Of a stretch of DNA of 47,362 bases, positions 1 to 9,400 are shown piece by piece. Source of the DNA: an uncultured Campylobacter sp. (GTDB lineage Bacteria > Campylobacterota > Campylobacteria > Campylobacterales > Campylobacteraceae); the NCBI RefSeq assembly GCF_938039205.1, contig NZ_CALHVM010000054.1, positions 1 through 47,362 of the forward strand, in the 5' to 3' direction. Below the pieces are notes generated by a model that saw only the letters and a program-made list of their open reading frames with translations, did not search any database and was not told where the DNA came from. How positions within the stretch are numbered: position 1 is the stretch's first letter; every line of letters begins with the position of its first letter. The translations under genes and the position numbers were made by a program.

Positions 1-2105
1 AAGGCGTTCAAGATATTTCTTTAAAAGCCGAAGGATTAAAGAATTTAAGCGTAGCCGCAAACGATAAAATATATACCACTAGAGACGTAAGCCTAATATC
101 TACTACGGATAAAGAGGACTCTACGGTAACGTACGGCTTTATAGGCCTTCTTGATAATAATACCCCAACTAACACATATCAGGTTAATAATGTAACCATA
201 AATGCTAATGGGCAAAAAACATTGGATGTAACTTCTATTAACGCCGCAGGTGATGTAAATTTAACAACATACTTTACGCAGGAGGGCTCTAGAGCTACCT
301 ATGGCGCCAATAGCAATGCTTATACTATAGGTAGAAACGTAACCATCAATCATACCTCAGATAGTAGCGTAACGGACGGTGAAGTATTTGTGAGAAACCT
401 TTTGAAGGCAAACAAAGACTTGAATGTAACCGCTAGCGGATACAAGAGCTTGAAGCTTGGTGAAACTACTAATGATATACAAGTTGCCGGCTCGGCCACT
501 ATTAAAACTACGGCCACGGTTGCACAAAGTACCACTAATATCCAGGGTGTAATCGGAACAACAAAAGGTCTGACGGTAAATGCAAATGCAGCTTATGGTA
601 TAACAGATGCTGTTTTAACATATGGAAATTTGACTGCCAATGCAAAAGATATCAATGTGACTGTATCTAACCAAAAATCCGTAACTATAGGTAACGTATC
701 CGCAAACGGAGCTACGGCTGCTACTAGAGGCGATGTAAATATTACAACCAATACAAACATACAAGATGCTAGTGTTCAAGTGGGTAGTGTATCCTCATTA
801 AATAAAGACGTTACTTTGAAATTTGCCGGTCAGGAAACATTAAGTGTAGGCGCAGTAACTGCTGACGATAACTCTACCGGCGTTAAAAATTTCGGTAAAG
901 TAAATATTGATGTTACCACTAACGACAATGACGCTACGGCAACGTTTGGGGCCATAAGAGGCGTGAGCGTAAATTTAAACGCAAATAACCTAAAATCATT
1001 GAGCGTACAAAGTGCAACTGCAACCGATGGCGACGTAATGATCAATACTGGAACAAATACATACCTAGAAACGGCATCATTTGGCACCGTAAGCGGCAAA
1101 AACGTAACTATGGAAGTTTCAAACGTAACTGCGCCAATAACTGGTGTCACAACTGTAAATGTCCAAAACAATCTAACTATAAATGGATACGCAGGCGATG
1201 ACGTAAGCCAATTTGCAATTACTCTTCAAACACCTGTGGATACGACAGCAAAAGACTTTGTAGCAAATTTAACTAACGTTAAAGGAACTATAAATGCAGT
1301 AGTTGGTGGTAACTCTGTCATAGAGACCATGACTATAAAAGGTAGTATAACCAACCCTTCTAGCTTGAAAAGCGCTGGTCAAAATTCAGATTTGCGAGTA
1401 GACGCGTCTAATTTAACTGCATTAAAATCTATTGATCTAAGTGGCTACACAAACGGTAGCGGAAAAGTTGAGCTAACTACATCAGTAGCAAGCACGGATC
1501 TAACTGCAATCAAAGGCGCAACTACTGCAACCCAAATGAATATATATTCTACTGGCTTAAAAACTGTAGAGGGCGGTGCAGGCAACGATAAGGTGGTGTT
1601 TTACGCTGCTCAAACCAAGGATATCAAAGTAAGCCTAGGTGCTGGCGATGACGATTTTGTATTTGACGGTACTGCAGCCCTAACTGCTAATAAGAAATTT
1701 GAAATCAGCGGTGGAGCCGGCAACGATACGTTTGACTTGTCTGCTGTAAAAACTGATGCTACTGCTAGCAAATACACAACTATCACCGATATCAACAGGG
1801 GTGATAAGATTAAGCTAGGAGCAACTGCTGCTTTTGAAAAATATACCGCTACAGATCTAGATAGTGAAGTTAGCCTATCGGCTGCTGCAAATAAAGTGTT
1901 GACCCATAGCAATGCTAATGTTGCAAATAAAGTTTGGGCTTTCGTATATAAAAACGACACCTATTTGGTAAACGATAGCGATGGTAATAGTAGTGCATTA
2001 AATGCTAACGATAATCTTGTTAAACTTGCAGGATTGTCGCATTTTGATAGGTTTGATGCATCCTTGGATTCGGGCATGCTAACCGTAACAAATACTAATT
2101 TTTAA
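1..2105 (+). CDS. S-layer/RTX-type surface protein, 3' part (5' end outside window)
   Basis: The reading frame is open from position 3 with no credible start, so the gene begins left of the window. The visible part is Thr/Asn/Val/Ala-rich and almost free of Cys, as expected for an S-layer beta-strand repeat protein. RTX-like calcium-binding motifs (GGAGNDK, GAGDDD, GGAGNDT) lie at about 1573, 1636 and 1711. The last ~125 residues (KANKVW-type segment, YKNDTYLV, then DNLVKLAG) match the C-terminus of the next protein, which suggests a shared uncleaved type I secretion signal. No type I exporter is in the window. It is a paralogue of the two following genes. An RTX adhesin is the alternative reading. 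The family call is firm; an S-layer structural role is inferred from the neighbours. Confidence 0.85.
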   Translation, partial: GVQDISLKAEGLKNLSVAANDKIYTTRDVSLISTTDKEDSTVTYGFIGLLDNNTPTNTYQVNNVTINANGQKTLDVTSINAAGDVNLTTYFTQEGSRATYGANSNAYTIGRNVTINHTSDSSVTDGEVFVRNLLKANKDLNVTASGYKSLKLGETTNDIQVAGSATIKTTATVAQSTTNIQGVIGTTKGLTVNANAAYGITDAVLTYGNLTANAKDINVTVSNQKSVTIGNVSANGATAATRGDVNITTNTNIQDASVQVGSVSSLNKDVTLKFAGQETLSVGAVTADDNSTGVKNFGKVNIDVTTNDNDATATFGAIRGVSVNLNANNLKSLSVQSATATDGDVMINTGTNTYLETASFGTVSGKNVTMEVSNVTAPITGVTTVNVQNNLTINGYAGDDVSQFAITLQTPVDTTAKDFVANLTNVKGTINAVVGGNSVIETMTIKGSITNPSSLKSAGQNSDLRVDASNLTALKSIDLSGYTNGSGKVELTTSVASTDLTAIKGATTATQMNIYSTGLKTVEGGAGNDKVVFYAAQTKDIKVSLGAGDDDFVFDGTAALTANKKFEISGGAGNDTFDLSAVKTDATASKYTTITDINRGDKIKLGATAAFEKYTATDLDSEVSLSAAANKVLTHSNANVANKVWAFVYKNDTYLVNDSDGNSSALNANDNLVKLAGLSHFDRFDASLDSGMLTVTNTNF

Positions 2106-2110
2106 AAAGC

Positions 2111-2144
2111 AAAAATTCGGCGGTTTTAATATCGCCGAATTTTT
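2111..2144 (+). terminator. Rho-independent terminator after first S-layer gene
   Basis: A perfect 12-bp stem (2111-2122 with 2133-2144) contains the core TTCGGCG/CGCCGAA and ends in a T-tract. It starts 6 nt after the stop codon, so it separates this gene from the next one. Confidence 0.85.
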
Positions 2145-2244
2145 ATTCAAAATTTGATATCTTTGATCTATTATTTTATAAATCGAAGTCGCTTCTCTCT
2201 AAAACTTTTTTAAAATACTTAAACAAATTTTATTCCTTTTAATT

Positions 2245-2377
2245 TTTTTATGCTATAATTAGCAATAGTATTCTGTAAAGATACCCAAAAACTCAAGAAA
2301 CACACTAAAAAGGAGTCCTTAATGGCAGTAACACAAGCACAAGTTGCACAGCTTTACGTAGCGTTATTTAATCGTGC
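2245..2377 (+). repeat. 133-bp S-layer expression cassette, copy 1
   Basis: This block is identical, base for base, to 6286-6418. It covers the -10 region, the whole 5' leader, the ribosome site and the first 18 codons of the downstream gene. Identity stops abruptly at both ends: before 2245 and after 2377 the two loci diverge, and the next homologous coding block differs at many synonymous positions. Confidence 0.95.
2252..2259 (+). promoter_or_regulatory. Extended -10 promoter of second S-layer gene
   Basis: TGC followed by TATAAT (2254-2259) is the extended -10 form typical of Campylobacter sigma-70 promoters, which often lack a clear -35. Transcription should start near 2266, giving a leader of about 55 nt. 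The ribosome site AAGGAG (2310-2315) is 6 nt before ATG 2322. The AT-rich upstream stretch 2200-2250 could act as an UP-like element. Confidence 0.8.
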
Positions 2378-5300
2378 GGCAGAAGGAGAAGGCCTTAGAA
2401 ACTGGATGGCCGACGGCGTCAACAAAACTATGGCGCAAGTTGCCGACACTATGCTTCAAGCCCCTGCAGTAAAAACGTATTTTAACGGCGCTATCGACAA
2501 TGATAGAGATTTTGTAGAGATGATTTATAAAAACATCTTAGGCAAAGACTATACTCAGGATCCAAACGGTATCGACTCATGGGTTCTTCACCTACAACTA
2601 GGCCACACCAGAGGCGAAACGCTAGTTAAATTATTTGAAGTAGCGCAGTCTGATATAGCAAGAGCCGCAGACCCTGTAGCTGCTAAAGTATTTGAAAACA
2701 AGATAGCTATATCTGAATACGTTTCTCAAAGAATAGGCAACGTAGATAAAGACGAAGAAGGCAACTATAACTATACTCTATTCAAGCAAATCATCAGCGA
2801 AACAAACGCCAACAACCTAGCTCATCAAAAAAGACTAGTTGATGACGCCGTAAAAGTAAATTTTACTACAAACGTAGACGATATCAAAGGCAATAATAGC
2901 GACAATATTTTTGAAACCGTTGTAAGCGGCTTTATGGGTAAAAATACTTTCCAGGCAGCAGACAAGCTTGACGGTCAAGGCGGTAACGATACGTTGAAAG
3001 TATCACTTGATACGAACTTTACAGGCCTAACTACCGGTAGTGTTAAAAATATCGAAAATCTTGAAATTACAAACACTTCAAATGCTGTTAGATATTTCAA
3101 TATGAACAACATGGAAGATGTTCAAAATGTGGTTATGATAGGCGACTATGCTTCAAGACTAACAAATGAAGCAAAAATCGTAACCTTGTCTGCCAACGAT
3201 ATCAAAAGAGGCGAGATAGCGATAGTGTACAACCCAAGTACCGTTGCCGGCTCAAATGACTCTCAAGAGCTAGTACTAGAAAACGTAGGTAATAAAACGG
3301 ACGATCTAGTTTCAAACCCTGCTTACAATTACTATAAAAATCACGTAGGCGTTAAATTTGACGGTATTGAAAATCTAAACATCACCACAAGAACCCAAGA
3401 GAGCTATATCAAAGATGTAAATAATAAAAACATAACCGTGAAAGGAAATGTAAATTTAGACATTAACACCGGTGCAGACGTGGAGAGCTTAGATGCTTCA
3501 GGCTTTACCGGAAATTTGACGGCCGGACTAAAAACTTCTACTCAGCTAAAAAGCGTAAAAGGCGGTAGCGGTAAGGATCTATTTAAATTTAACGGTATAG
3601 CAGGAGCGAATCCTGATCTAGTCATAGACGGTGGCGCTAACGATGATAGCATAGAGTTTGAGGACCTGTCTGGAACTAGAAGATTAAACTCAAGCAACGT
3701 AGAAAACGTAACATTTGTAAAGGATAACAGCGGTACTATAGACCTAGCTAATGCCCAAGACGTGAAGTCTGTAACGGTCGTAGAGAATAATAATACTATA
3801 AATGTTACAAATTCAGCTATCACTACTTTAAACATCGATACTGATTATGTAGAGAATACAAGAGTGAACGTAACTACGGCTACTTTAGATACCATAAATT
3901 TCACCGATCGAGACTTGAGCACTTACCGTGTGCCAAATTTTGCGACTACAAAGCAAATAGTTGCCAATAGCGCTACAAAGCTTACTATGAACATAGACAA
4001 ATACTCAAATGTGAGCGACTTGGGCGGTGGTGAGCAGTCTTTGGAGGCTACGAGTTTAAAGATTTTAAATATGAACATAGAAAAATCAGCAGACGAGACC
4101 AAGTATAGCGTCGATAGCTTTAGACTAATCGATACAGCATCTCTCGAGACTATTAACTATGTAAATGAGGGTAAGGATTTTGAACTACGAGTAAACAATA
4201 CGCTCCAAGCACTTGATAAACTAGCCACATTAAACGTAAAAACTGCTTCTAGCTTTAACATCAAAGATTTGAACACAAACGACGAGGCTCATTTGAGAAA
4301 TATCTCCGAAATCAGTCTTCAAGGTATTATCAAATCTGACGATACAACTGACTCTGATGTTATTTTGGGCAACTTGGGTCACAACAGCTCGCTTCACGGC
4401 ATAAATTTGACAGCCAAACAGCTTGGCGTTCTAAAGGTAGGTAACGTAACAACAAATACCCAAATAAACGCTAGATTTAACGTAAATTTAGAAGATATTA
4501 GAGACGATGCAACTATTGGCAATATAAAGTCAGGTAATACGGTAATAATCGCAAAAACTTTAGCAAAAGACCTAACTATAGGCAATATGGATGCCGATAC
4601 TATCGCTACAGAGAGTACCGATAACGTGAGAATGGCTATATTTGACGTCGAAGGAGGAGTAGATATAGGAAACATCGTAAACCTAAGCTCTCTTGACGGC
4701 GACTATAGAAATATCAAAAAGGCATTTGCTTTAGGAAATATCACAAATTCAAAGGAAAAATCCGCAATATTGCTAAATTTCTTGAATATGAAAGATGACG
4801 TAGCTGTGGGCACTACCAATATAGAGGCTAGCGAAATAAAAATCGTGGCAAAAAATGTAGAAAAAACTTTTAAAGTAGCAGATATTGATCTAATGGCAAC
4901 CCCTACCAACGGTAAAGCTCATGAGGCTAATCTATCGCTAGACGGTATCAAAGACGCCGTAACTATAGGCGACATCTCAAATCTAAATTCGCTAAACGGC
5001 GACTTTAAAAATTTGGGCGATAAGATTGATATCGGCAACATCAGCGGAACCCAGATAGACTCTACCGCTACGCTTAAATTTACTAATGTAAAAGATTCCG
5101 TGACCGTAGGTACTTTTGGCAATGGCGACCAAAACGAAGGCACTACATATACAGTAACAGCCGATAAACTAGCAAAAGAGTTAAATGTAGGTGCTATAAC
5201 TATAAAAGAGTCCCCAAATTTCTACGACGTTCATAAGAGTGCGGTAAACATTAACTCTGGTGTAACAGAAGGCATAGTAAACATAGGCAATATCGACACC

Positions 5301-6161
5301 GGCGCAGACTCAAAGGTAACGGTAGATCTAAGCAAATCTCTACAAGCTAACACCATAGGAAATATCAAGGGCGGTGAGATCGTTTATAAAAGCTCTGCTA
5401 TAACAGCCAGCGCAGCTGTAACCCTAGAAGCGGCTTCAAAAGATAAGATAAACGTAGACTCGAAGATAGACGTAACCGGTTCCGTAGGACAAGATGAATT
5501 TGTATTCAAATCAACCGCAGATGCTAAAACATTTACGGTAACCGGAACTCTAGGCGACGGCGAAGATAAATATACTCTTGATCTGGTCGCTTCAAATAAT
5601 CTAAAAACGGTAAATTTAAGCGGACTAAAAGGCGTTGAGCACGGCATTATCGATTTAACGACCATAATGACCGTAAACAAGCAATCTCTAAGCTTAGTAG
5701 CAACAGATGGTAAAGACGAGATCACTGTCGGTGCGATAACAGTTGCAGGCACTACGGAAAAACCTAACGTAGTCACTATAGACGGCGGTAGAGGCGTAGA
5801 TACATTTAAGTTAGATGCAGCAGTAACTGATGCAAATGCTAGCAAATACGTATCTCTAGTCAATATCGAAAAAGGCGACAAGATAGAGCTAGGTACTGTA
5901 AGCGAGTGGGCTAAATATACAGCCGCGGATCTAAATGCTGAAGCTACACTAAAAGATGCTGTAAATAAAGTGTTGACTGATGCTGCCGCTACTGTAGCTA
6001 ATAAGGTATGGGCATTTACTTATAAAAATGATACATACTTAGTAAAAGATGCTGATGGTGGAAGTTCAGCTCTTACGGCTAGCGACAATCTAGTAAAACT
6101 AGCGGGCCAAAATATCGAAGACCTAAATCCGTTCTTGGATAGCGGAACATTTACGATCTAA
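2322..6161 (+). CDS. S-layer protein, DUF4214 N-terminus and RTX-type repeats
   Basis: This 1279-residue, acidic, Cys-free protein starts MAVTQAQVAQLY with no signal peptide, as expected for type I secretion. Residues ~5-130 form a DUF4214 domain (VALFNRA, then YKNILGKDYTQDPNGIDSWV), a module found at the N-terminus of RTX and S-layer proteins. RTX-like motifs occur at about 2973, 3560, 3628 and 5779. The central part (about 4390-5300) is built of degenerate ~45-50 residue units around an I-G-N-I core, suggesting a beta-solenoid. The C-terminal ~120 residues match the preceding protein. It is likely a cell-surface lattice subunit. By analogy with C. fetus SapA, the N-terminal region may bind LPS, but this is inference. 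A perfectly shared promoter and 5' end link it to the next gene. Confidence 0.9.
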   Translation: MAVTQAQVAQLYVALFNRAAEGEGLRNWMADGVNKTMAQVADTMLQAPAVKTYFNGAIDNDRDFVEMIYKNILGKDYTQDPNGIDSWVLHLQLGHTRGETLVKLFEVAQSDIARAADPVAAKVFENKIAISEYVSQRIGNVDKDEEGNYNYTLFKQIISETNANNLAHQKRLVDDAVKVNFTTNVDDIKGNNSDNIFETVVSGFMGKNTFQAADKLDGQGGNDTLKVSLDTNFTGLTTGSVKNIENLEITNTSNAVRYFNMNNMEDVQNVVMIGDYASRLTNEAKIVTLSANDIKRGEIAIVYNPSTVAGSNDSQELVLENVGNKTDDLVSNPAYNYYKNHVGVKFDGIENLNITTRTQESYIKDVNNKNITVKGNVNLDINTGADVESLDASGFTGNLTAGLKTSTQLKSVKGGSGKDLFKFNGIAGANPDLVIDGGANDDSIEFEDLSGTRRLNSSNVENVTFVKDNSGTIDLANAQDVKSVTVVENNNTINVTNSAITTLNIDTDYVENTRVNVTTATLDTINFTDRDLSTYRVPNFATTKQIVANSATKLTMNIDKYSNVSDLGGGEQSLEATSLKILNMNIEKSADETKYSVDSFRLIDTASLETINYVNEGKDFELRVNNTLQALDKLATLNVKTASSFNIKDLNTNDEAHLRNISEISLQGIIKSDDTTDSDVILGNLGHNSSLHGINLTAKQLGVLKVGNVTTNTQINARFNVNLEDIRDDATIGNIKSGNTVIIAKTLAKDLTIGNMDADTIATESTDNVRMAIFDVEGGVDIGNIVNLSSLDGDYRNIKKAFALGNITNSKEKSAILLNFLNMKDDVAVGTTNIEASEIKIVAKNVEKTFKVADIDLMATPTNGKAHEANLSLDGIKDAVTIGDISNLNSLNGDFKNLGDKIDIGNISGTQIDSTATLKFTNVKDSVTVGTFGNGDQNEGTTYTVTADKLAKELNVGAITIKESPNFYDVHKSAVNINSGVTEGIVNIGNIDTGADSKVTVDLSKSLQANTIGNIKGGEIVYKSSAITASAAVTLEAASKDKINVDSKIDVTGSVGQDEFVFKSTADAKTFTVTGTLGDGEDKYTLDLVASNNLKTVNLSGLKGVEHGIIDLTTIMTVNKQSLSLVATDGKDEITVGAITVAGTTEKPNVVTIDGGRGVDTFKLDAAVTDANASKYVSLVNIEKGDKIELGTVSEWAKYTAADLNAEATLKDAVNKVLTDAAATVANKVWAFTYKNDTYLVKDADGGSSALTASDNLVKLAGQNIEDLNPFLDSGTFTI

Positions 6162-6179
6162 ACCGGCTTTAATGCAGTA

Positions 6180-6209
6180 TAACCTGCAGTTAAATTTAAC
6201 TGCAGGTTA
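6180..6209 (+). terminator. Perfect 30-bp palindrome, likely terminator
   Basis: A perfect 15+15 palindrome centred on AAATTT (arms containing AACCTGCAGTT) starts 18 nt after the stop of the second S-layer gene. A TAAAATTTTTTATT tract follows about 10 nt later. It probably acts as a transcription terminator. The T-tract is not immediately adjacent, so strength is uncertain. Confidence 0.65.
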
Positions 6210-6285
6210 ACTCTTATAAAATTTTTTATTCTTTTTTCTTCATTTGAATTTCTAAATTTATCCATCCATTTTCTCTTTTCCGGTA

Positions 6286-6418
6286 TTTTTATGCTATAAT
6301 TAGCAATAGTATTCTGTAAAGATACCCAAAAACTCAAGAAACACACTAAAAAGGAGTCCTTAATGGCAGTAACACAAGCACAAGTTGCACAGCTTTACGT
6401 AGCGTTATTTAATCGTGC
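6286..6418 (+). repeat. 133-bp S-layer expression cassette, copy 2
   Basis: Identical to 2245-2377 at an exact offset of 4041 bp. It ends within codon 19 of the third S-layer gene. Sequence upstream of 6286 is unrelated to that upstream of copy 1 apart from AT richness. Confidence 0.95.
6293..6300 (+). promoter_or_regulatory. Extended -10 promoter of third S-layer gene
   Basis: TGC plus TATAAT (6295-6300) is the same promoter as at 2252-2259. The leader is identical and AAGGAG sits 6 nt before ATG 6363. Both S-layer genes therefore look equipped for independent expression; no silent promoterless copy is visible between 2.2 and 10 kb. Confidence 0.8.
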
Positions 6419-9400
6419 CCCTGAAGGCGCGGGATTTAACGCATGGGTGGCGGCGGGAGCCAACAAAACCCAAGCTCAGCTAGCCCAGCTAATGCTAGAG
6501 TCCCCTGCGGCTTTGGCATACTATGGAAATACGATAGATAGCGATAGAGGCTACATCGAAACAATATATAAAAACATCCTGGGCAAAGACTATACTCAAG
6601 ACCCAAACGGTATTGATTCGTGGGTTTTGCACCTTCAGCTAGGTCACAGTAGAGGTGAAACTCTAGTTAAATTATTTGAAGTTGCAACTTCCGACATCGC
6701 AAAAGCGGCAGATCCTGTGGCGGCTAAGATTTTTGAAAACAAGACTGCTATATCTGCTTACATGGCTGAAAAAATACCAAACATTCAAACCGATAGTTCA
6801 GGCAACTATGATTATGGAATATTCCAAGAAATTATTAGAACGACCACGGCTACAAATTTGGATGAACAGAAGGCTAAAATCGATGCCTTGGCAAATGCCA
6901 CCGTGCATACGCTAAACAACACGACTGAAACACTGACCGGAAGTGCAGGCGTGGATATATATAGCGCGGTCGTTAGCTCATTTGCTGATAAAAATACCCT
7001 TGGCGTTGAAGACAAGATAGACGGCGGGGCCGGTAATGATATGTTGAATGTTAAAATCGACGATAGTTTTACTGGCTTTACAACCGGATATGCTAAAAAT
7101 ATTGAGGGATTAAATTTAGTCAATACTTCAAATAGCCAAAGAGTATTTAATGCAGATAAGGTAGAGGGCTTACAGTCTGTGTCTACTCATGGTGCAAACG
7201 GCGTTAGAGTAACAAATCTATCTAATATAGTTGATCTAACGGTAATAGATCAAAAAGATTCAACCGAAGTTGGTATTGCCTATAACACTGATCTAGTAAA
7301 AGGCAATAATGACGCGCAAAATTTAATCCTAAACAATGTGGGCAGGGTTACTCCAGATACGGAAGCCGACAGCCACAAAAACTCTCTTAAGGTCAAATTT
7401 AACGGTATCGAGACTTTAAATATTACGACTAGAGAAAACGCTAGTTATATAAAAGAGGTGGAAAATAAGTTTATCACGGTAAAAGGCGAGGCGGATTTAA
7501 CTATATCCACCAAAGATAAAAACCCAGATGCTCCATTTAAAGACTTTGTCAATAGCCTTGATGCATCGGCGCTTATTGGAAATTTGACGGCTGATTTAAC
7601 CGAGTCTGCTTACTACACTAGCATCAAAAGCGGCAACGGCAATGACACGATAAAGATAGGAAAACTTGAGTCTAACTCTGTTTCTATAGATATGGGTGCC
7701 GGCAATGATACTCTTCAGATAGAAAAAGTAGATGCATTAAAACAAATGAAACTAAAAGGCGTTGATAATATCGAAATCTTTGATAAAAATGATAGCGTGA
7801 GCGCTCTAGACTTGACTGGACAAACTGACGTTAAGAGTCTAAAAGTAGGCCAGCTTGATCAAACGTTAGTTGTTACAAGCTCTAGTATAAAGACTATAAA
7901 TTTAACGGATAAAGTAGACTCAAAAGCTGCTAGCGCAGGAAACGGTCACGGCATATTGCATATAAACGACAAATTTGTTGACACCATTAACTATGCGATA
8001 GATAATGTGACTACGCCACAAGATATAATCGGCAAAGTAAGAGTTTCTGAGTCCAAAAACCTTACTGTAAATTTGGATAAATCGGTTAAAACTGTAAATG
8101 GTAACCTTACTGATAACGCAGCTAGCGTTATTGAGGCGCCAAAGGCTACTACAATCAACGTGAATGTAAATATGGTTGAAAATTCAGGCCTTTCTCTAAG
8201 AAATATTCATGAGTTGAAGACTATAAATTTAACCAATAACAATCCTAAGAAATTTACTTTTGATATCCATGAAGACGCAAGAGTGAAAACTCTAAATATA
8301 GCTACATTGGGTGCTCTTGATGTTTTAAATAATGGCCTCAAATATATATCTGAGATAAACGTAAAAGGCCTGGCTAATATGCCTGTAGCAAGCCTAGTCG
8401 AGCTTCACAATCTTGGCTCGATAGATTCTGAAAACGGCGTAAAACTAAATGTAAATGATCTTGTTACCGTTTATCAAGGCTCAAGCCACGTAACGGCTTT
8501 AAAGGTAGGGGACGTAGCTACGAAAAAGACGACAAATGCCGGTGCAAATTTTAACTTTAAAAATGTCACAAACGATATCGAAGTAAATAAATTTGACGTA
8601 GGCGGCGAGATAACTTTCGTAGCTAATAAGATCGGTAACGTCAAAGTAGCAGATGAAATCAAGTCTAAGAATAGTGGCGCTACATTTGATATTAGTGATT
8701 CTAGGTTTAATGTCGAAATAAGTAGTGGTAACGGCATAGACGTTAAAAATGACGTAAACTTTACAGCCAAAGACGTAACAGGCAAAGTATCTATCGCGAA
8801 TATAAAAGCAGAGAACGTAAATATCAGCTTAACTAATATTAAGGGTCAAAATGAGACTAGCGCGGTCGGGATAGGAGATATAAACGGCAACTACGTCAAA
8901 AACGTAAATATTACGCTAAAAGACGTATTAAAAGACGTTAAAGTCGGTACTCTAGACCTAAAAAGTGCTGCCGTTATAGATGGCAAGATAAAAGTAAAAG
9001 AAAGCACGAGCATAAACATTGATGCTGGAAACACAAAGGGTATCGTTGATCTTGGCAATACAGGACCTGTAAGTGCTGATAGCGTAACGGTAGACCTAAG
9101 TAAAACTATAGGTGCAAATAAGTTTGCCAGTATCGTGGCAGATACTGTAGTCTATAAGGGCTCTACTCAAACTCCACTTTCAACAGATGTTAAAATCACT
9201 ATGAAGCAAGATATCAATTCAAAAGATTTTGTTGCAAATATTACTACGTCTGCTCAGGCTGATAAGTTGGTTGTAACTGCTGCTGCAAAATTCTCGCTTG
9301 TTAATGGTTCTGAAAGAGTTGACGGTAATGATCTAAAAACAGCTACTATCTCGGGCGATATGGGTACAGACGCTACCGACGAGTACACGTTTGACGATAC

